NCBI GenBank assembly: GCA_021325655.1
Contig: JAJPGT010000025.1
Span: 61,546 to 125,545 of the forward strand
Direction: 5' to 3'
Source of the DNA: Pseudomonadota bacterium
GTDB lineage: Bacteria; Chloroflexota; UBA6077; JAJPGT01
Length of the DNA stretch: 64,000 bases
Position numbers and translations under genes: made by a program. Of the stretch, positions 7,810 through 16,725 are shown one piece after another. The notes under the pieces are model-generated. The model did no database searches, was not told where the DNA came from, and saw only the letters and a program-made list of their open reading frames with translations. Within the stretch, counting starts at the first letter, position 1. Each line of letters starts with the position of its first letter.

Positions 7810-9039
7810 GTGCGGCAGGAGAGCGTTCCCACCGGGCAGGGGATAACAGAGACGGGGCAGCTTGCACTGCCCTCCTGGCTGCGTCGACTCCATCCGTTCT
7901 CCCTGCGGCTTGCCCCGCGCTGGCAGGACGTGCTCGCGGCGGCGCTGATCTCGCGCGCCGCGATCTTCTTCGTCACCGCGCTCGCCTTCGGCCTGGTCGC
8001 CCCGCAGCAGCTCCCGCCATCCGAGGGGCTGCCGCGAACCGGGGTGAAGCTGCTGGACGCCCTCTGGCTCTGGGATGGTGGCTGGTACGGGGCGGTAGCG
8101 CGCATCGGGTACCACCTGGAGCCGCCCTTCACGCCCACCGCCGCCTTCTGGCCGCTGTACCCGCTGCTCGTCCGGCTGGTGAGTCTGCCGTTCGGTCCCC
8201 AGGCGCTCTACGTAGCCGGGCTGGCGATCCCCGTCTGCGGCTACGTGGTCGGGCTGTCCTACGTCTATCGGCTCGCCGAGCAGCGCTGGGGCCGGGCAGT
8301 GGCGCGCAGCACCGTGCTGCTGATCTCGATCTTCCCCTCCTCCTTCTTCTTCAACGCCGGCTACCCCACCGGGCTGCTGCTGGCGTTCACCGCGGGAGCG
8401 TTCTGGTACGCCCGCCAGGGAGCGTGGTGGCGGGCCGGGCTGTGCGGACTGTTCGCGGCGCTGGCCGATGTGCCCGGGGTGCTGCTGAGCGCGCCCCTCG
8501 GCTGGGAGTTCCTCCGCCAGCACGGGCTGAGCCGCCGCCTGCTCCGGCCGGAGATCCTCACGCTGGCGCTGCCCCCGCTGGGGCTGGCGCTCTTCATGGC
8601 CTACCTCTGGCTTCAGGTGGGCCACCCGCTGGCGTTCGTCCGGGCCTCCGAGCTCTGGCACCACCACCTCGCGTTCTGGCCGCACACGCTCTGGGACGGG
8701 CTGGTGCAGACGTACCGCCAGCCGTTCTACAGCCCGCTAGTCACGGTCAACGCCCTGGTTTCGGCCGGCTTCACCCTGGCGGCGCTCTGGTGGCTGGCGC
8801 GGGGCGAGGTCGCCTTCGGCGGCTGGATGCTCAGCGTATTGGGGCTGTACCTGTCGTTTCCCTCGGTCGAGCCGATGGACGGGATCGTCCGCTACATGCT
8901 GCCGGTCTTCCCCGGATTCATCGCGCTGGCGCTGGCGGTGGAGCGGTGGTGGTGGCTGCGGCAGCTCGTGGTCGCGCTGTTCCTGATGCTGCTGGGGCTG
9001 TTTACCAGCCTGTTCGTCACCAACCACTGGGTCGCCTAG
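7810..9039 (+). CDS. PIG-V-like membrane mannosyltransferase family protein
   Basis: A 409-residue polytopic membrane protein with about 9-10 hydrophobic segments. The motif WDGGWYGAVARIGYH (about residue 90) followed by FWPLYPLLVRL is typical of the GPI-mannosyltransferase-2 (PIG-V) superfamily, GT-C fold enzymes that move sugars from polyprenyl-phosphate donors on the outer face of the membrane. The Asp of WDGGWY is the expected catalytic residue. GTG start, no Shine-Dalgarno, -10 hexamer 7 bases upstream. Stands alone; the acceptor (glycolipid, polymer or protein) is unknown. Confidence 0.75.
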   Translation: MRQESVPTGQGITETGQLALPSWLRRLHPFSLRLAPRWQDVLAAALISRAAIFFVTALAFGLVAPQQLPPSEGLPRTGVKLLDALWLWDGGWYGAVARIGYHLEPPFTPTAAFWPLYPLLVRLVSLPFGPQALYVAGLAIPVCGYVVGLSYVYRLAEQRWGRAVARSTVLLISIFPSSFFFNAGYPTGLLLAFTAGAFWYARQGAWWRAGLCGLFAALADVPGVLLSAPLGWEFLRQHGLSRRLLRPEILTLALPPLGLALFMAYLWLQVGHPLAFVRASELWHHHLAFWPHTLWDGLVQTYRQPFYSPLVTVNALVSAGFTLAALWWLARGEVAFGGWMLSVLGLYLSFPSVEPMDGIVRYMLPVFPGFIALALAVERWWWLRQLVVALFLMLLGLFTSLFVTNHWVA

Positions 9040-9159
9040 CACGGCCGCGGCTTCGCCCCGAGGCGGCGCGCCTGCAGCCCTCCCCTCCAGCACCCCGGGC
9101 GCACGCTCGAAGCCTGCCCATCGCCACTCATGGAGTCTGTGCTTCTTCCATAATAGCTC

Positions 9160-9189
9160 TTGACAATGAAGTGCTCAGTATTGTAGAGT
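9160..9189 (+). promoter_or_regulatory. probable promoter of the Hsp20 gene
   Basis: A consensus -35 TTGACA (9160-9165), an 18-base spacer and TAGAGT (9184-9189). The surrounding 9150-9200 stretch is AT-richer than its neighbours. I saw no CIRCE or HAIR operator. Confidence 0.45.
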
Positions 9190-9265
9190 CGGAGTAGGCA
9201 GCCAGTCGCTCCTGTCTGCCGCTAAAGGGAACGACACTTCGGGATACGTCGAGGAGGTGCGATCC

Positions 9266-9733
9266 GTGCTTCCGATGCGCTATCAGTCGACGGTGCCGGC
9301 TACCCCGGTGAGCCGATTCTTTGATTACTTCTTCGACCGCTTCATGGGCGATCGCTTCTTCGCCGACAACTTCTGGGGCCCGGCCTGGTCCACCCTGGCA
9401 CGACCGACCTGGTCCCCGATGAACGTCCGCGACGCCGGCGACGCCTATGAAGTGGAGCTGGCCGCGCCGGGGATCAACCCCGAGCAATTCGACATCCAGA
9501 TTCAGCGCGGCCTGGTCACGGTCCGCGTGCAGCAGCAGAGCCAGCAGGAGACGGAGCGGGACGGCTATCTACTGCGCGAGATGAGCCAGGGCGCACTGGT
9601 TCGCAGCGTGCAGCTCCCGGCGGAGATCGACGCCGATCACGCCGAGGCCACCTACGAGCACGGGGTGCTGAAGCTGCGCCTGCCCAAGGTCGAGTCGGCT
9701 CGGCCGCGCCAGATCACCGTCAAGACGAGCTAA
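9266..9733 (+). CDS. small heat shock protein, Hsp20 family
   Basis: A 155-residue ATP-independent holdase chaperone. An N-terminal aromatic arm (FFDYFFDRFMGDRFF) is followed by the alpha-crystallin domain at about residues 50-148, ending in the signature GVLKLRLPK; a classic C-terminal I-x-I anchor is only hinted at by QITV. GTG 9266 is chosen because GAGGAGGTG lies just upstream; GTG 9257 overlaps that site and ATG 9275 is further away. It has its own TTGACA promoter and is followed by a strong hairpin shared with the convergent dehydrogenase gene. Confidence 0.93.
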   Translation: MLPMRYQSTVPATPVSRFFDYFFDRFMGDRFFADNFWGPAWSTLARPTWSPMNVRDAGDAYEVELAAPGINPEQFDIQIQRGLVTVRVQQQSQQETERDGYLLREMSQGALVRSVQLPAEIDADHAEATYEHGVLKLRLPKVESARPRQITVKTS

Positions 9734-9756
9734 GCCTCTCCTGCTCGGCTGAGCCG

Positions 9757-9785
9757 CGAAGCGCCCGGTCTCCCCGGGCGCTTCG
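9757..9785. terminator. bidirectional terminator hairpin
   Basis: CGAAGCGCCCGG pairs with CCGGGCGCTTCG in a perfect 12-bp stem with a 5-base loop, between the convergent Hsp20 and dehydrogenase genes. Confidence 0.7.
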
Positions 9786-9808
9786 GCGTCCCCGGCCTTC
9801 GCGCCCGC

Positions 9809-10750
9809 CTACCGCTGGGGCGCGCCCTCTTCCAGCGGGGTGATGCCACCTGCCTCGGCCAGCCGCACCCGCACCTTTGCCTGGTGCTCCTTGATCTTCA
9901 GCACCGTGCTCAGGTCCTTGTTGCCCAGCCCTTCCGCCACCACCTCGCTGAACTGCTCGCGGATCAGGGCGGTGATCGGAAGCGAGACGCCGAGCTGGTA
10001 GCCGAGCTGGATGATCAGCCCCAGGTCCTTATGGGCCAGCCGGGCCATGAAGCCCGGGTTCTCGTCACCTGCCAGCACCCGGTTGCGCATCGTCCGCACC
10101 AGTTGGCCGTTGGTGGCAGCGGTGGAGCTCATCACTTCCAGCATCGTCTCCACCGTCAGACCGCACTTGGCCCCCAGCACCAGCGCCTCGGCATTCAGCG
10201 CCATCAGGTTGGTGGAGATCAGGTTGTTGACCAGCTTCATCGCGTGGCCGCTGCCGATCGGGCCGCAGTAGAAGATATCGGTGCCCATCGTCTGGAGCAC
10301 CGGCAGCGCCTCGTCCATCGTCGCCCGCTCGCCGCCGACCATGATCGTCAGCGTCCCGGTCACCGCCGCGTCGGAGGTCTTGGCGACCGGGCAGTCGAGC
10401 ATGCGGATCCCCTTTTCCGCCGCCTGGCCGGCCAGGCGGCGGGAGACCAGCGGGTCGATGGTGCTCATCTCGATCAAGATGGTCCCGGGCCGGGCGCCGG
10501 CCAGGACGCCGTCGTCGCCCAGGTAGACTGATTCGACGTCCGGGGAGTTCGGCAGCGAGGTGATGACGAAGTCGCTCTGCTCCGCCAGCGCTCGTGGCGA
10601 GGCGGCCGCCTCCGCGCCCAGCTCGCGCAACTGCTCCACCGCGGCCGGGACGATATCGTAGACGATTAGCGGAAAGCCCTTCTTGAGGACATTGGTGGAC
10701 ATGGGACGCCCCATCGTCCCCAGCCCGATGAAGCCGACACGCTTGGCCAT
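9809..10750 (-). CDS. beta-hydroxyacid dehydrogenase, YihU-like
   Basis: A 313-residue NAD(P)-dependent oxidoreductase of the 3-hydroxyisobutyrate dehydrogenase superfamily. The Rossmann motif GFIGLGTMGRPM opens the protein and the catalytic Lys lies in GHAMKLVNN near residue 171. The substrate loop reads DCPVAKTSDAAVTGTL rather than the usual D-x-P-V-S-G-G; G/A-[RK]-T-S at this spot is the form known from the sulfolactaldehyde reductase YihU group, so the substrate may be sulfonated or otherwise differ from hydroxyisobutyrate. GGAGCGG precedes the ATG. No sulfoquinovose genes are adjacent, so the substrate is open. Confidence 0.85.
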   Translation of the reverse strand: MAKRVGFIGLGTMGRPMSTNVLKKGFPLIVYDIVPAAVEQLRELGAEAAASPRALAEQSDFVITSLPNSPDVESVYLGDDGVLAGARPGTILIEMSTIDPLVSRRLAGQAAEKGIRMLDCPVAKTSDAAVTGTLTIMVGGERATMDEALPVLQTMGTDIFYCGPIGSGHAMKLVNNLISTNLMALNAEALVLGAKCGLTVETMLEVMSSTAATNGQLVRTMRNRVLAGDENPGFMARLAHKDLGLIIQLGYQLGVSLPITALIREQFSEVVAEGLGNKDLSTVLKIKEHQAKVRVRLAEAGGITPLEEGAPQR

Positions 10751-10936
10751 CGTTCCGCTCCGAGGTCACGGCTCATAGTTGTCCGGTTCGGGTGAGCCCG
10801 TGCTACCCCGACAGGATACTCCGAACCTCGGCAGCCCGGGGCCGCTCCACACCGAAGACGGCCGCCAATCCGAACATCGAACTGCGCCTCTAACGTCTTC
10901 GGGGCGTTCGTCTCCAGCGTCTGAGGGGCAGCCTGG

Positions 10937-12562
10937 TCAGGCCTCGGCGCGCAGCTCGCGGGCGGTAAGCGCGAAGGGGATCGTTCCGCTGCTCAGCAGC
11001 CGGTCGTGGAACTCGCGTAGCGGCAGATGGGCGAACTCCCGGCGCAGCGCCAGGATCTGCTCCTTGCCCATCGCATAGGTCATGGGCTGGGTGGGGGTCA
11101 TGGTGTAGCGGCGCACCTCGCCCTCCGCCTGGGCCCGCGCCAGATACGCCTCGTTCACCAGCAGGTCCACCGCTTCCGGCACCGACATCTGGCCCGTTTG
11201 CAGCCGGGCATCGATGTACACCCGCGCCGAACGCCAGAGCTGGTCCTTGAGCTGGAACAGCCGCAGCCGGCGGTCCTGGTAGTAGCCCTGCTCCTCCATG
11301 AGCTGCTCGCAGTAAAACGCCCAGCCCTCGGCGCACAGGTCGCTCTGGAAGTGCTTGCGGACGTAGCCGGCGCTGAGGTTGGCGAAGGCGAGCTGCAGGT
11401 GATGGCCGGGATAGGCTTCGTGGAGCGCGGTGATCGGGAAGGAGTACAGGCAGTGCTCCTTGAGCTGCTCCTGCTGCGCCTCGGGCGGCAGGGAGGGGTC
11501 GATGGGGGTGACCCAGAAGCTGCCAAGCTGCCGCGACTCGAACGGCCCGGGCGGCATGTAGGCGGCGTAGGGCACGATCGCCCGCTCGAACACCGGCGTC
11601 TCGATCACCTCCAGCTCCTCGCCCTCGGGGATCGAGACGAAGCCGCGGTCCAGGATGAACTGCCGCAGGCGGGCGATCTCGCGCCGATAGGCGTCGAGCA
11701 GCTCGTCCGCGGCGGGCGTATCGTGCTTGGCTGCCTCCACGATCTCCTGCCAGCTCCGGCGCGGGTCGATCTCGCGGGCGACTCGCTCCAGCTCCTCCCG
11801 CGTCTCCTGCATCAGCCGCAGGCCGGTCGCTGCCATCTCGTCGGCGGTCAGGTCCAGGAAGTGCCACTCGCGCAGCCGCCGCTCGTAGAGCGCGCGTCCA
11901 ACGGCGAAGCCACCATTGGAGCGCGGCAGCAGCGCATCGCGCAGATAGGCCAGGTAGTCGCGATACGCCCGCGCCGCCTCCTGCGCCGCCGCGTGGAGGT
12001 CGTCACGCTGGCGCGCATCGGGCAGCTCGGCGGCCAGGCGTGGGATGACGTCGCCCAGGAAGCGTAGTCCGCCTTCGCAGGTCTGCATCGCTGTCTCGGT
12101 GAAGATGTGCGGTGGCTGAGCGACGTTCTGGATCCCCTGCTCCAGCACCCGCCCTGCCGCCCGCAGGCGGGACGCGGCGCTCCGCATCCGCTCCTCCAGT
12201 GGCGCGTAATCGCGGCTGACCAGCACCAGCAGCCCGACCAGCGGCGCCTCGGCGTACAGGTTGGGGTTGCGGCGCCAGTCCACCACGTCCTGCAGCGTCC
12301 AGAGCGTCGCCCGCAGCTCCGCGGCGATGAGGTCGTAGTCGACGCCCATCTCGGTTCCCAGCTCCGCCTGGTCGATCGCCAGCAGGCGCTGCAGGTACTC
12401 CGCAGTGAGCAGGATGCGATCGTCGAGACTGCCGGCGTCATAGTCGCCGAGCAGGTCGTCGTAGGCGTGAATGCCAAGCCACGAGGCCTCGACCGGGTTG
12501 TGCCGGTACCAGGTGTCGAAATAGTCCTGCGCCAGCGCCTGGAACTCCTCACGCGCCCCCAC
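10937..12562 (-). CDS. DUF885 family protein, putative metallo-hydrolase
   Basis: A protein of about 541 residues of the DUF885 family, whose members resemble M32-like alpha-helical metallopeptidases. The expected zinc site HEAYPGHHLQ is present at about residue 390, with the downstream acidic region EGWAFYCEQLMEE. No signal peptide, so probably cytosolic. Two GTG starts compete, 12577 and 12562; the second is preferred because AAGGAG lies 6 bases before it. Its promoter is back-to-back with that of the acyl-CoA dehydrogenase. The physiological substrate is unknown. Confidence 0.88.
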   Translation of the reverse strand: MGAREEFQALAQDYFDTWYRHNPVEASWLGIHAYDDLLGDYDAGSLDDRILLTAEYLQRLLAIDQAELGTEMGVDYDLIAAELRATLWTLQDVVDWRRNPNLYAEAPLVGLLVLVSRDYAPLEERMRSAASRLRAAGRVLEQGIQNVAQPPHIFTETAMQTCEGGLRFLGDVIPRLAAELPDARQRDDLHAAAQEAARAYRDYLAYLRDALLPRSNGGFAVGRALYERRLREWHFLDLTADEMAATGLRLMQETREELERVAREIDPRRSWQEIVEAAKHDTPAADELLDAYRREIARLRQFILDRGFVSIPEGEELEVIETPVFERAIVPYAAYMPPGPFESRQLGSFWVTPIDPSLPPEAQQEQLKEHCLYSFPITALHEAYPGHHLQLAFANLSAGYVRKHFQSDLCAEGWAFYCEQLMEEQGYYQDRRLRLFQLKDQLWRSARVYIDARLQTGQMSVPEAVDLLVNEAYLARAQAEGEVRRYTMTPTQPMTYAMGKEQILALRREFAHLPLREFHDRLLSSGTIPFALTARELRAEA

Positions 12563-12594
12563 CCTGCGCTCCTTCACGGTGTTCTTTGTGCCTG

Positions 12595-12623
12595 ATTATC
12601 GCCACGGCTTGGGAGCCCGGCAA
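12595..12623 (-). promoter_or_regulatory. promoter of the DUF885 gene
   Basis: On the minus strand TTGCCG (12623-12618), 17 bases, then GATAAT (12600-12595). It gives a short leader carrying AAGGAG before GTG 12562. Confidence 0.5.
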
Positions 12624-12629
12624 CGGCGC

Positions 12630-12659
12630 TTGAAGCCGCGACGGGCAGGGCGCTACCAT
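12630..12659 (+). promoter_or_regulatory. promoter of the acyl-CoA dehydrogenase operon
   Basis: TTGAAG (12630-12635), an 18-base spacer and TACCAT (12654-12659), divergent from the DUF885 promoter a few bases away. Confidence 0.4.
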
Positions 12660-12707
12660 GCCTGGCCAGACGGACCCGGGGCGCGCAGCAGCGGGCGCAG
12701 AGGAGCG

Positions 12708-13856
12708 ATGGACGACCACTTGCCTGAGGACATCCAGATGCTCGTCGCGTCCGTGCGCGAGTACGTCGAGTCGCGGCTCGAGCCGCTCTGGCAGCAGGTG
12801 GAGCGCGAGGACGCGATTCCGCCGAGCGTGCTGCGAGAGATGGGCGACCTCGGGCTGTTCGGGCTCTCGATCCCCGAGGCGTACGGCGGGTTGGGGCTGA
12901 GCTACCAGGGCTACGTCGCGGTGATGGAGGAGCTGGGCCGGACCAGCTCCGCCTATACCAATGTGATCGGCGCCAGCACCGGCCTGTTCGGGATGACGGT
13001 TCTGCACGCCGGCACCGAGGAGCAGAAGCGCCAGGTGCTGCCCAGGATCGCCAGCGCCCAGGCGATCGGCTGCTTCGGGCTCACCGAGCCAGGGGCTGGC
13101 AGCGACGCGGCCGCGCTGCAGATGACCGCGGTCGCCCACGACAGCGGCTACGTACTCAACGGGACGAAGCAGTATGTGACCAACGCCCCGATCGCCGACT
13201 ACTTCGTCGTCTTCGCCAAGACGGATCCGACCGCCGGGGCGCGAGGGATCAGCGCTTTTCTGCTTGAGCGGGGCACGCCGGGCCTGCTGACCAGCCCGCC
13301 GGACGAGAAGATGGGGCTGCGGGGCTCCAGCACCGGCCAGGTGATCCTGCAGGACTGCTGCGTTCCCCGCGCAGCCTTGCTGGGCGGGCAGGAGGGGACT
13401 GGCTGGCGGGCGGCGCTGTCGACGCTGGACAGCGGCCGGGTGAGCCTGGCGGCCGGCGCGGTAGGGCTGGCGCAGAAGGCGCTGGAGCTGAGCCTGAGCT
13501 ACGCCCGCCAGCGCACCCAGTTCGGCCAGCCGATCGCCAGCTTCCAGGCGATCCAGTGGATGCTGGCGGACACCGCCACGGAGATCCACGCCGCCCGGCT
13601 GATGGTGCGGGCGGCGGCGCGGGGGTTGGACGCGGGCCGGCGGATCAGCCGCGAGGCGGCGATGGCCAAGCTATTCGCCTCGGAGATGGCCGGGCGGGCG
13701 GTGGACCGCGCGGTGCAGATCCACGGCGGGCTGGGCTACATGAAGGCGTCGCCGGTGGAGCGGCTCTACCGCGACGCGCGGATTTTGCGGATCTACGAAG
13801 GCACAAGCGAGATCCAGCGGCTGGTGATCGCCGAGGATCTCGTCAAGAACGGCTAA
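12708..13856 (+). CDS. acyl-CoA dehydrogenase
   Basis: A 382-residue FAD enzyme that makes the alpha,beta double bond in acyl-CoA. Family signatures are all present: FGLTEPGAGSD (residues 123-133) and the C-terminal QIHGGLGYMK followed by RIYEGTSEIQR, which carries the catalytic Glu. ATG 12708 has GAGGAG just upstream. First gene of a same-strand run with fabI 37 bases later, then a hot-dog thioesterase, so a role in fatty or branched acyl metabolism is likely. Confidence 0.94.
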   Translation: MDDHLPEDIQMLVASVREYVESRLEPLWQQVEREDAIPPSVLREMGDLGLFGLSIPEAYGGLGLSYQGYVAVMEELGRTSSAYTNVIGASTGLFGMTVLHAGTEEQKRQVLPRIASAQAIGCFGLTEPGAGSDAAALQMTAVAHDSGYVLNGTKQYVTNAPIADYFVVFAKTDPTAGARGISAFLLERGTPGLLTSPPDEKMGLRGSSTGQVILQDCCVPRAALLGGQEGTGWRAALSTLDSGRVSLAAGAVGLAQKALELSLSYARQRTQFGQPIASFQAIQWMLADTATEIHAARLMVRAAARGLDAGRRISREAAMAKLFASEMAGRAVDRAVQIHGGLGYMKASPVERLYRDARILRIYEGTSEIQRLVIAEDLVKNG

Positions 13857-13893
13857 TGCCGCCCGCGGAGCGGCGGTCGAGAAGGAGACACGG

Positions 13894-14658
13894 ATGCTGC
13901 TGGAGGGCAAGCGCGCCCTGATCTTCGGCGTGGCGAACAAGCGGAGCATCGCCTGGGCGATTGCGCAATCGCTGCGGCGCGAGGGCGCCGAGCTGGCGTT
14001 CACCTACCAGGGCGAGCGGGTGGAGCAGGGCGTGCGCGAGCTGGCGGCCAGCGCCGGTAGCTCGCTGGTATTCCCGTGCGACGTGCAGGACGACGCGCAG
14101 ATCGATGCGGTGTTCGATCAGATCGCCCGGGCCTGGAATGGCCGGCTGGACGTCCTGGTGCACAGCCTGGCGTACACTCCGCACGAGGAGCTGGAGAACC
14201 GCTACGTCGACAGCAAGCGCGAGAATTGGCTGCTGACGCTGGATATCAGCGCCTACTCGCTCGTCGCCCTCACCCGACGGGCGGAGCCGCTCATGCGCGA
14301 GCACGGCGGCAGCATCATCACTATGACCTACAACGGGAGCCAGCGCGCCACGCCCCACTACAACACCATGGGCATCGCCAAGGCGGCCCTCGAGTCCAGC
14401 GTGCGCTATCTGGCCGCGGAGCTGGGCCAGTACAACATCCGCGTCAACGCTATCTCGGCCGGGCCGCTGCGCACCCTGGCGGCGCGCTCCATCACCGGAT
14501 TTGCTGAGATGGAGGAGGAGTTCCGCAAGCGCAACCCGCTGCGCCGAAGCCTGGACCAGAGCGAGGTGGGCGATACTGCGGCGTTCCTGGCAAGCGACTG
14601 GTCGCGCGGGACGACCGGGACGATCATCTTCGTGGACGCCGGGTGGCACATCCTGTAG
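13894..14658 (+). CDS. fabI: enoyl-ACP reductase, FabI type
   Basis: A 254-residue short-chain reductase completing each fatty-acid elongation cycle with NAD(P)H. FabI-type features are seen: FGVANKRSIAWAIAQ at the nucleotide site, HSLAYTP, and the active-site YNTMGIAKAALE with Tyr and Lys six residues apart. ISAGPLRTLAA follows as in known FabI proteins. AAGGAGA precedes the ATG. One variation is TYNGS where many FabI proteins have TYLGA or TYYGA. Likely co-transcribed with the acyl-CoA dehydrogenase. Confidence 0.95.
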   Translation: MLLEGKRALIFGVANKRSIAWAIAQSLRREGAELAFTYQGERVEQGVRELAASAGSSLVFPCDVQDDAQIDAVFDQIARAWNGRLDVLVHSLAYTPHEELENRYVDSKRENWLLTLDISAYSLVALTRRAEPLMREHGGSIITMTYNGSQRATPHYNTMGIAKAALESSVRYLAAELGQYNIRVNAISAGPLRTLAARSITGFAEMEEEFRKRNPLRRSLDQSEVGDTAAFLASDWSRGTTGTIIFVDAGWHIL

Positions 14659-14688
14659 CCAGCCCACCGCCCGCTGGATGATCAGACC

Positions 14689-15108
14689 GTGAGGGTGGTA
14701 GCCGAGCTGCGGGTGCGCTACGGCGACACCGATGCCGCTGGGCTGGTGTACTACGCCAACTACCTGCGCTACTTCGAGGCGGCGCGCGTCGAGTACCTGC
14801 GCCAGCTTGGCCAGACCTACCGCGAGATCGAGGCCGGCGGGGTGGTGCTGGCGGTCACCCAGGCCATCTGCCGCTACCACGCCCCAGCCCGCTTCGACGA
14901 CCTGCTCGCGCTGAGCTGCCGGATCGCTGATCTGCGCCGCGCCAGCTTCGCCTTCGAGTACGAGATCCACCGCCTGCCGGACGGCGCCCTCATCGCCAGC
15001 GGGCGCACCGAGCACGCCTGCGTGGACCGCGAGACCCTGCGCCCGGTCCGCATGCCCGAGCCGCTGCGGGCACTGGTGGCGGCGTTCGAGACGGGATCGA
15101 GCAGGTAG
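14689..15108 (+). CDS. acyl-CoA thioesterase, YbgC/4HBT hot-dog family
   Basis: A 139-residue single hot-dog domain protein hydrolysing acyl- or aroyl-CoA thioesters. The family motif RYGDTDAAGLVYYANYLRYFE at residues 9-29 contains the catalytic Asp. GTG start; the ribosome-binding site is weak. It lies 30 bases after fabI and is probably in the same transcript. Confidence 0.88.
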   Translation: MRVVAELRVRYGDTDAAGLVYYANYLRYFEAARVEYLRQLGQTYREIEAGGVVLAVTQAICRYHAPARFDDLLALSCRIADLRRASFAFEYEIHRLPDGALIASGRTEHACVDRETLRPVRMPEPLRALVAAFETGSSR

Positions 15109-15123
15109 CGGCGCGAAGCCTGG

Positions 15124-15129
15124 CATACT
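15124..15129 (+). promoter_or_regulatory. -10 hexamer before the RNA methyltransferase gene
   Basis: CATACT ends 7 bases before ATG 15137. AAGGG also lies between them, so either a leaderless or a very short leader transcript is possible. Confidence 0.35.
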
Positions 15130-15136
15130 GCAAGGG

Positions 15137-16402
15137 ATGGCTCGCGCGCGCGTCACCCTGACCGACGTCGCCTTCGGCGGCGAAGCGATCGGCCGCCTGG
15201 ATGGGCGCGTCGTCTTCGTCCCCTACGGCCTGCTCGGCGAAGAGGTCGAGATCGAGCTGGTCGAAGACCACCGCGACTACGCCCGCGGCGAGATCGTGGC
15301 GATCCTCACGCGTTCTCCCCAGCGGGTCGAGCCGCCCTGCCAGTACTTCGGCGCCTGTGGCGGCTGCCAGTGGCAGCATGCCGCCTACCCGGCCCAGCTC
15401 GAGCTCAAGCGCAAGGTGGTGGCCGACCAGCTCCGCCGCATCGGCGGCTTCTCCGAGGCCGAGCAGCTCGTCCGCCCCACCATCGGGATGGTCTCCCCCT
15501 GGGAGTACCGCAACCAGGCGCGCTTCGCCTTCGGCCGCAAGTACGGCGAGCTCTGCTTCACCCGCCGGGGCACTCACCGGCTGCTGCGGATCGACTACTG
15601 CCACATCGCCCAGCCGGGCATCAACGCCCGGCTCGCTGCGCTCCAGCGCCGGCTGCCCGGCCTGCGGCTGCACCAGATCGTCCTTCGCGCTAGCAGCACC
15701 ACTGGCCAGGCGCTGGTGAGCCCGTCGCTGCCCCCGGAGGCGGGTGTGGAAAGCGGCCAGCCCTTTCTCGAAGAGGAGATCCTCACCCGGCGCTACCGCG
15801 TCTCCGCCGACGTCTTCTTCCAGGTCAACACCCGCCGCGAGCCGCGCCCCCTCCCCGCGGCCGTCGGCGTCCCGCGCGTCCCCCTCCCCCCTGGCGGCCT
15901 CTCCATCGCCGACCTGCTGGCGCTGCTCGTCCTGGACCGGCTGGAACCGCGGCCGGACGACCTGGTGCTCGACCTGTACTGCGGCGTCGGCACCTTCAGC
16001 GCGCTGCTCGCGCCCCTGGTGGGGCAGGTCATCGGCATCGAGGAATCGGCCCCGGCAGTCCGCGACGCCCGCCACAACTGCGCCGACCTGCCGAATGTGC
16101 GCTTCGTGCTCGGCAAGAGCGAACACGCGCTACTGGACGCTGCCTGGCGCCCGACGGCGGTCGTCCTCGACCCGGCCCGGGTCGGCTGCGCCCCGGAGGT
16201 TCTGCGGGCGCTGGTCGGGATGCAGCCGGAGCGGGTGGTGTACGTCTCCTGCGATCCGGCCACCCTCGCCCGCGACCTGCGCCTCCTCCGCGACGGCGGC
16301 TACCGCCTGGTGGAAGCCCAGCCGCTGGACATGTTCCCGCACACGTACCACGTGGAGACCGTGGCGACGCTGCGACACGGACAGAGCGCAGGGCCAGGAT
16401 AG
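15137..16402 (+). CDS. RNA (uracil-5-)-methyltransferase, RlmD/TrmA family
   Basis: A 421-residue SAM-dependent enzyme that methylates C5 of a uridine in 23S rRNA or tRNA. An N-terminal TRAM domain (residues 1-60) is followed by a cysteine cluster for a 4Fe-4S centre (CQYFGACGGCQWQH near residue 68, with a later Cys in DYCHIAQ), the SAM motif DLYCGVGTFSALL, DPARVGC in place of the usual DPPRxG, the nucleophile Cys in VSCDPATLARDL and the C-terminal HVETVATL base motif. The Pro-to-Ala change is small. Target uridine not determinable. Confidence 0.9.
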   Translation: MARARVTLTDVAFGGEAIGRLDGRVVFVPYGLLGEEVEIELVEDHRDYARGEIVAILTRSPQRVEPPCQYFGACGGCQWQHAAYPAQLELKRKVVADQLRRIGGFSEAEQLVRPTIGMVSPWEYRNQARFAFGRKYGELCFTRRGTHRLLRIDYCHIAQPGINARLAALQRRLPGLRLHQIVLRASSTTGQALVSPSLPPEAGVESGQPFLEEEILTRRYRVSADVFFQVNTRREPRPLPAAVGVPRVPLPPGGLSIADLLALLVLDRLEPRPDDLVLDLYCGVGTFSALLAPLVGQVIGIEESAPAVRDARHNCADLPNVRFVLGKSEHALLDAAWRPTAVVLDPARVGCAPEVLRALVGMQPERVVYVSCDPATLARDLRLLRDGGYRLVEAQPLDMFPHTYHVETVATLRHGQSAGPG

Positions 16403-16431
16403 GCTGGACGTGTCCCGCTTGGTGTGGCACG

Positions 16432-16725
16432 ATGCTGGGCTCCGGCGCCTTGGCAGCGCAGCATGGAGGGGGTGAGCTGCCGCTGTATATGGACGTGCAC
16501 CAGCGGGTAGAGGGGTTCACCGCCCAGGCCGTCGCCGAAGCGCATCAGCGCGACCGGGAGGTCCAGGGCAAGTACGGGGTGAGCTACCAGCGCTACTGGT
16601 TCGACGAGGGGACTGGCCGGGTCTTCTGCCGGGTCGAGGTCCCGAGCCAGGAGACTCCATCGCGTCCACGGAAGGCCCCCGGCCTGGTGGCCGATGACAT
16701 CACCCAGGTGCGCGAGGGCGCATAG
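16432..16725 (+). CDS. DUF4242/SCO4226-like small protein
   Basis: A 97-residue protein of the DUF4242 family, of which one Streptomyces member binds nickel. The core PLYMDVHQRVEGFTAQAVAE and YGVSYQRYWFDEGTGRVFC is typical. In the family a V-H-x-x-A-H-G helix normally follows; here it reads SQETPSRPRKAPGLVADD, which looks like a short out-of-frame patch between two compensating indels. The true start may be later than ATG 16432, since GGAGGGGG lies 4 bases before an in-frame CTG at 16477; family members normally begin near PLYMDVH. Confidence 0.7.
   Translation: MLGSGALAAQHGGGELPLYMDVHQRVEGFTAQAVAEAHQRDREVQGKYGVSYQRYWFDEGTGRVFCRVEVPSQETPSRPRKAPGLVADDITQVREGA

Noticed and set aside
9121..9250. 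A CIRCE or HAIR heat-shock operator before Hsp20
   Set aside because: Neither the TTAGCACTC-N9-GAGTGCTAA nor the CTTGAGT-N7-ACTCAAG pattern is present; only a plain promoter is seen.
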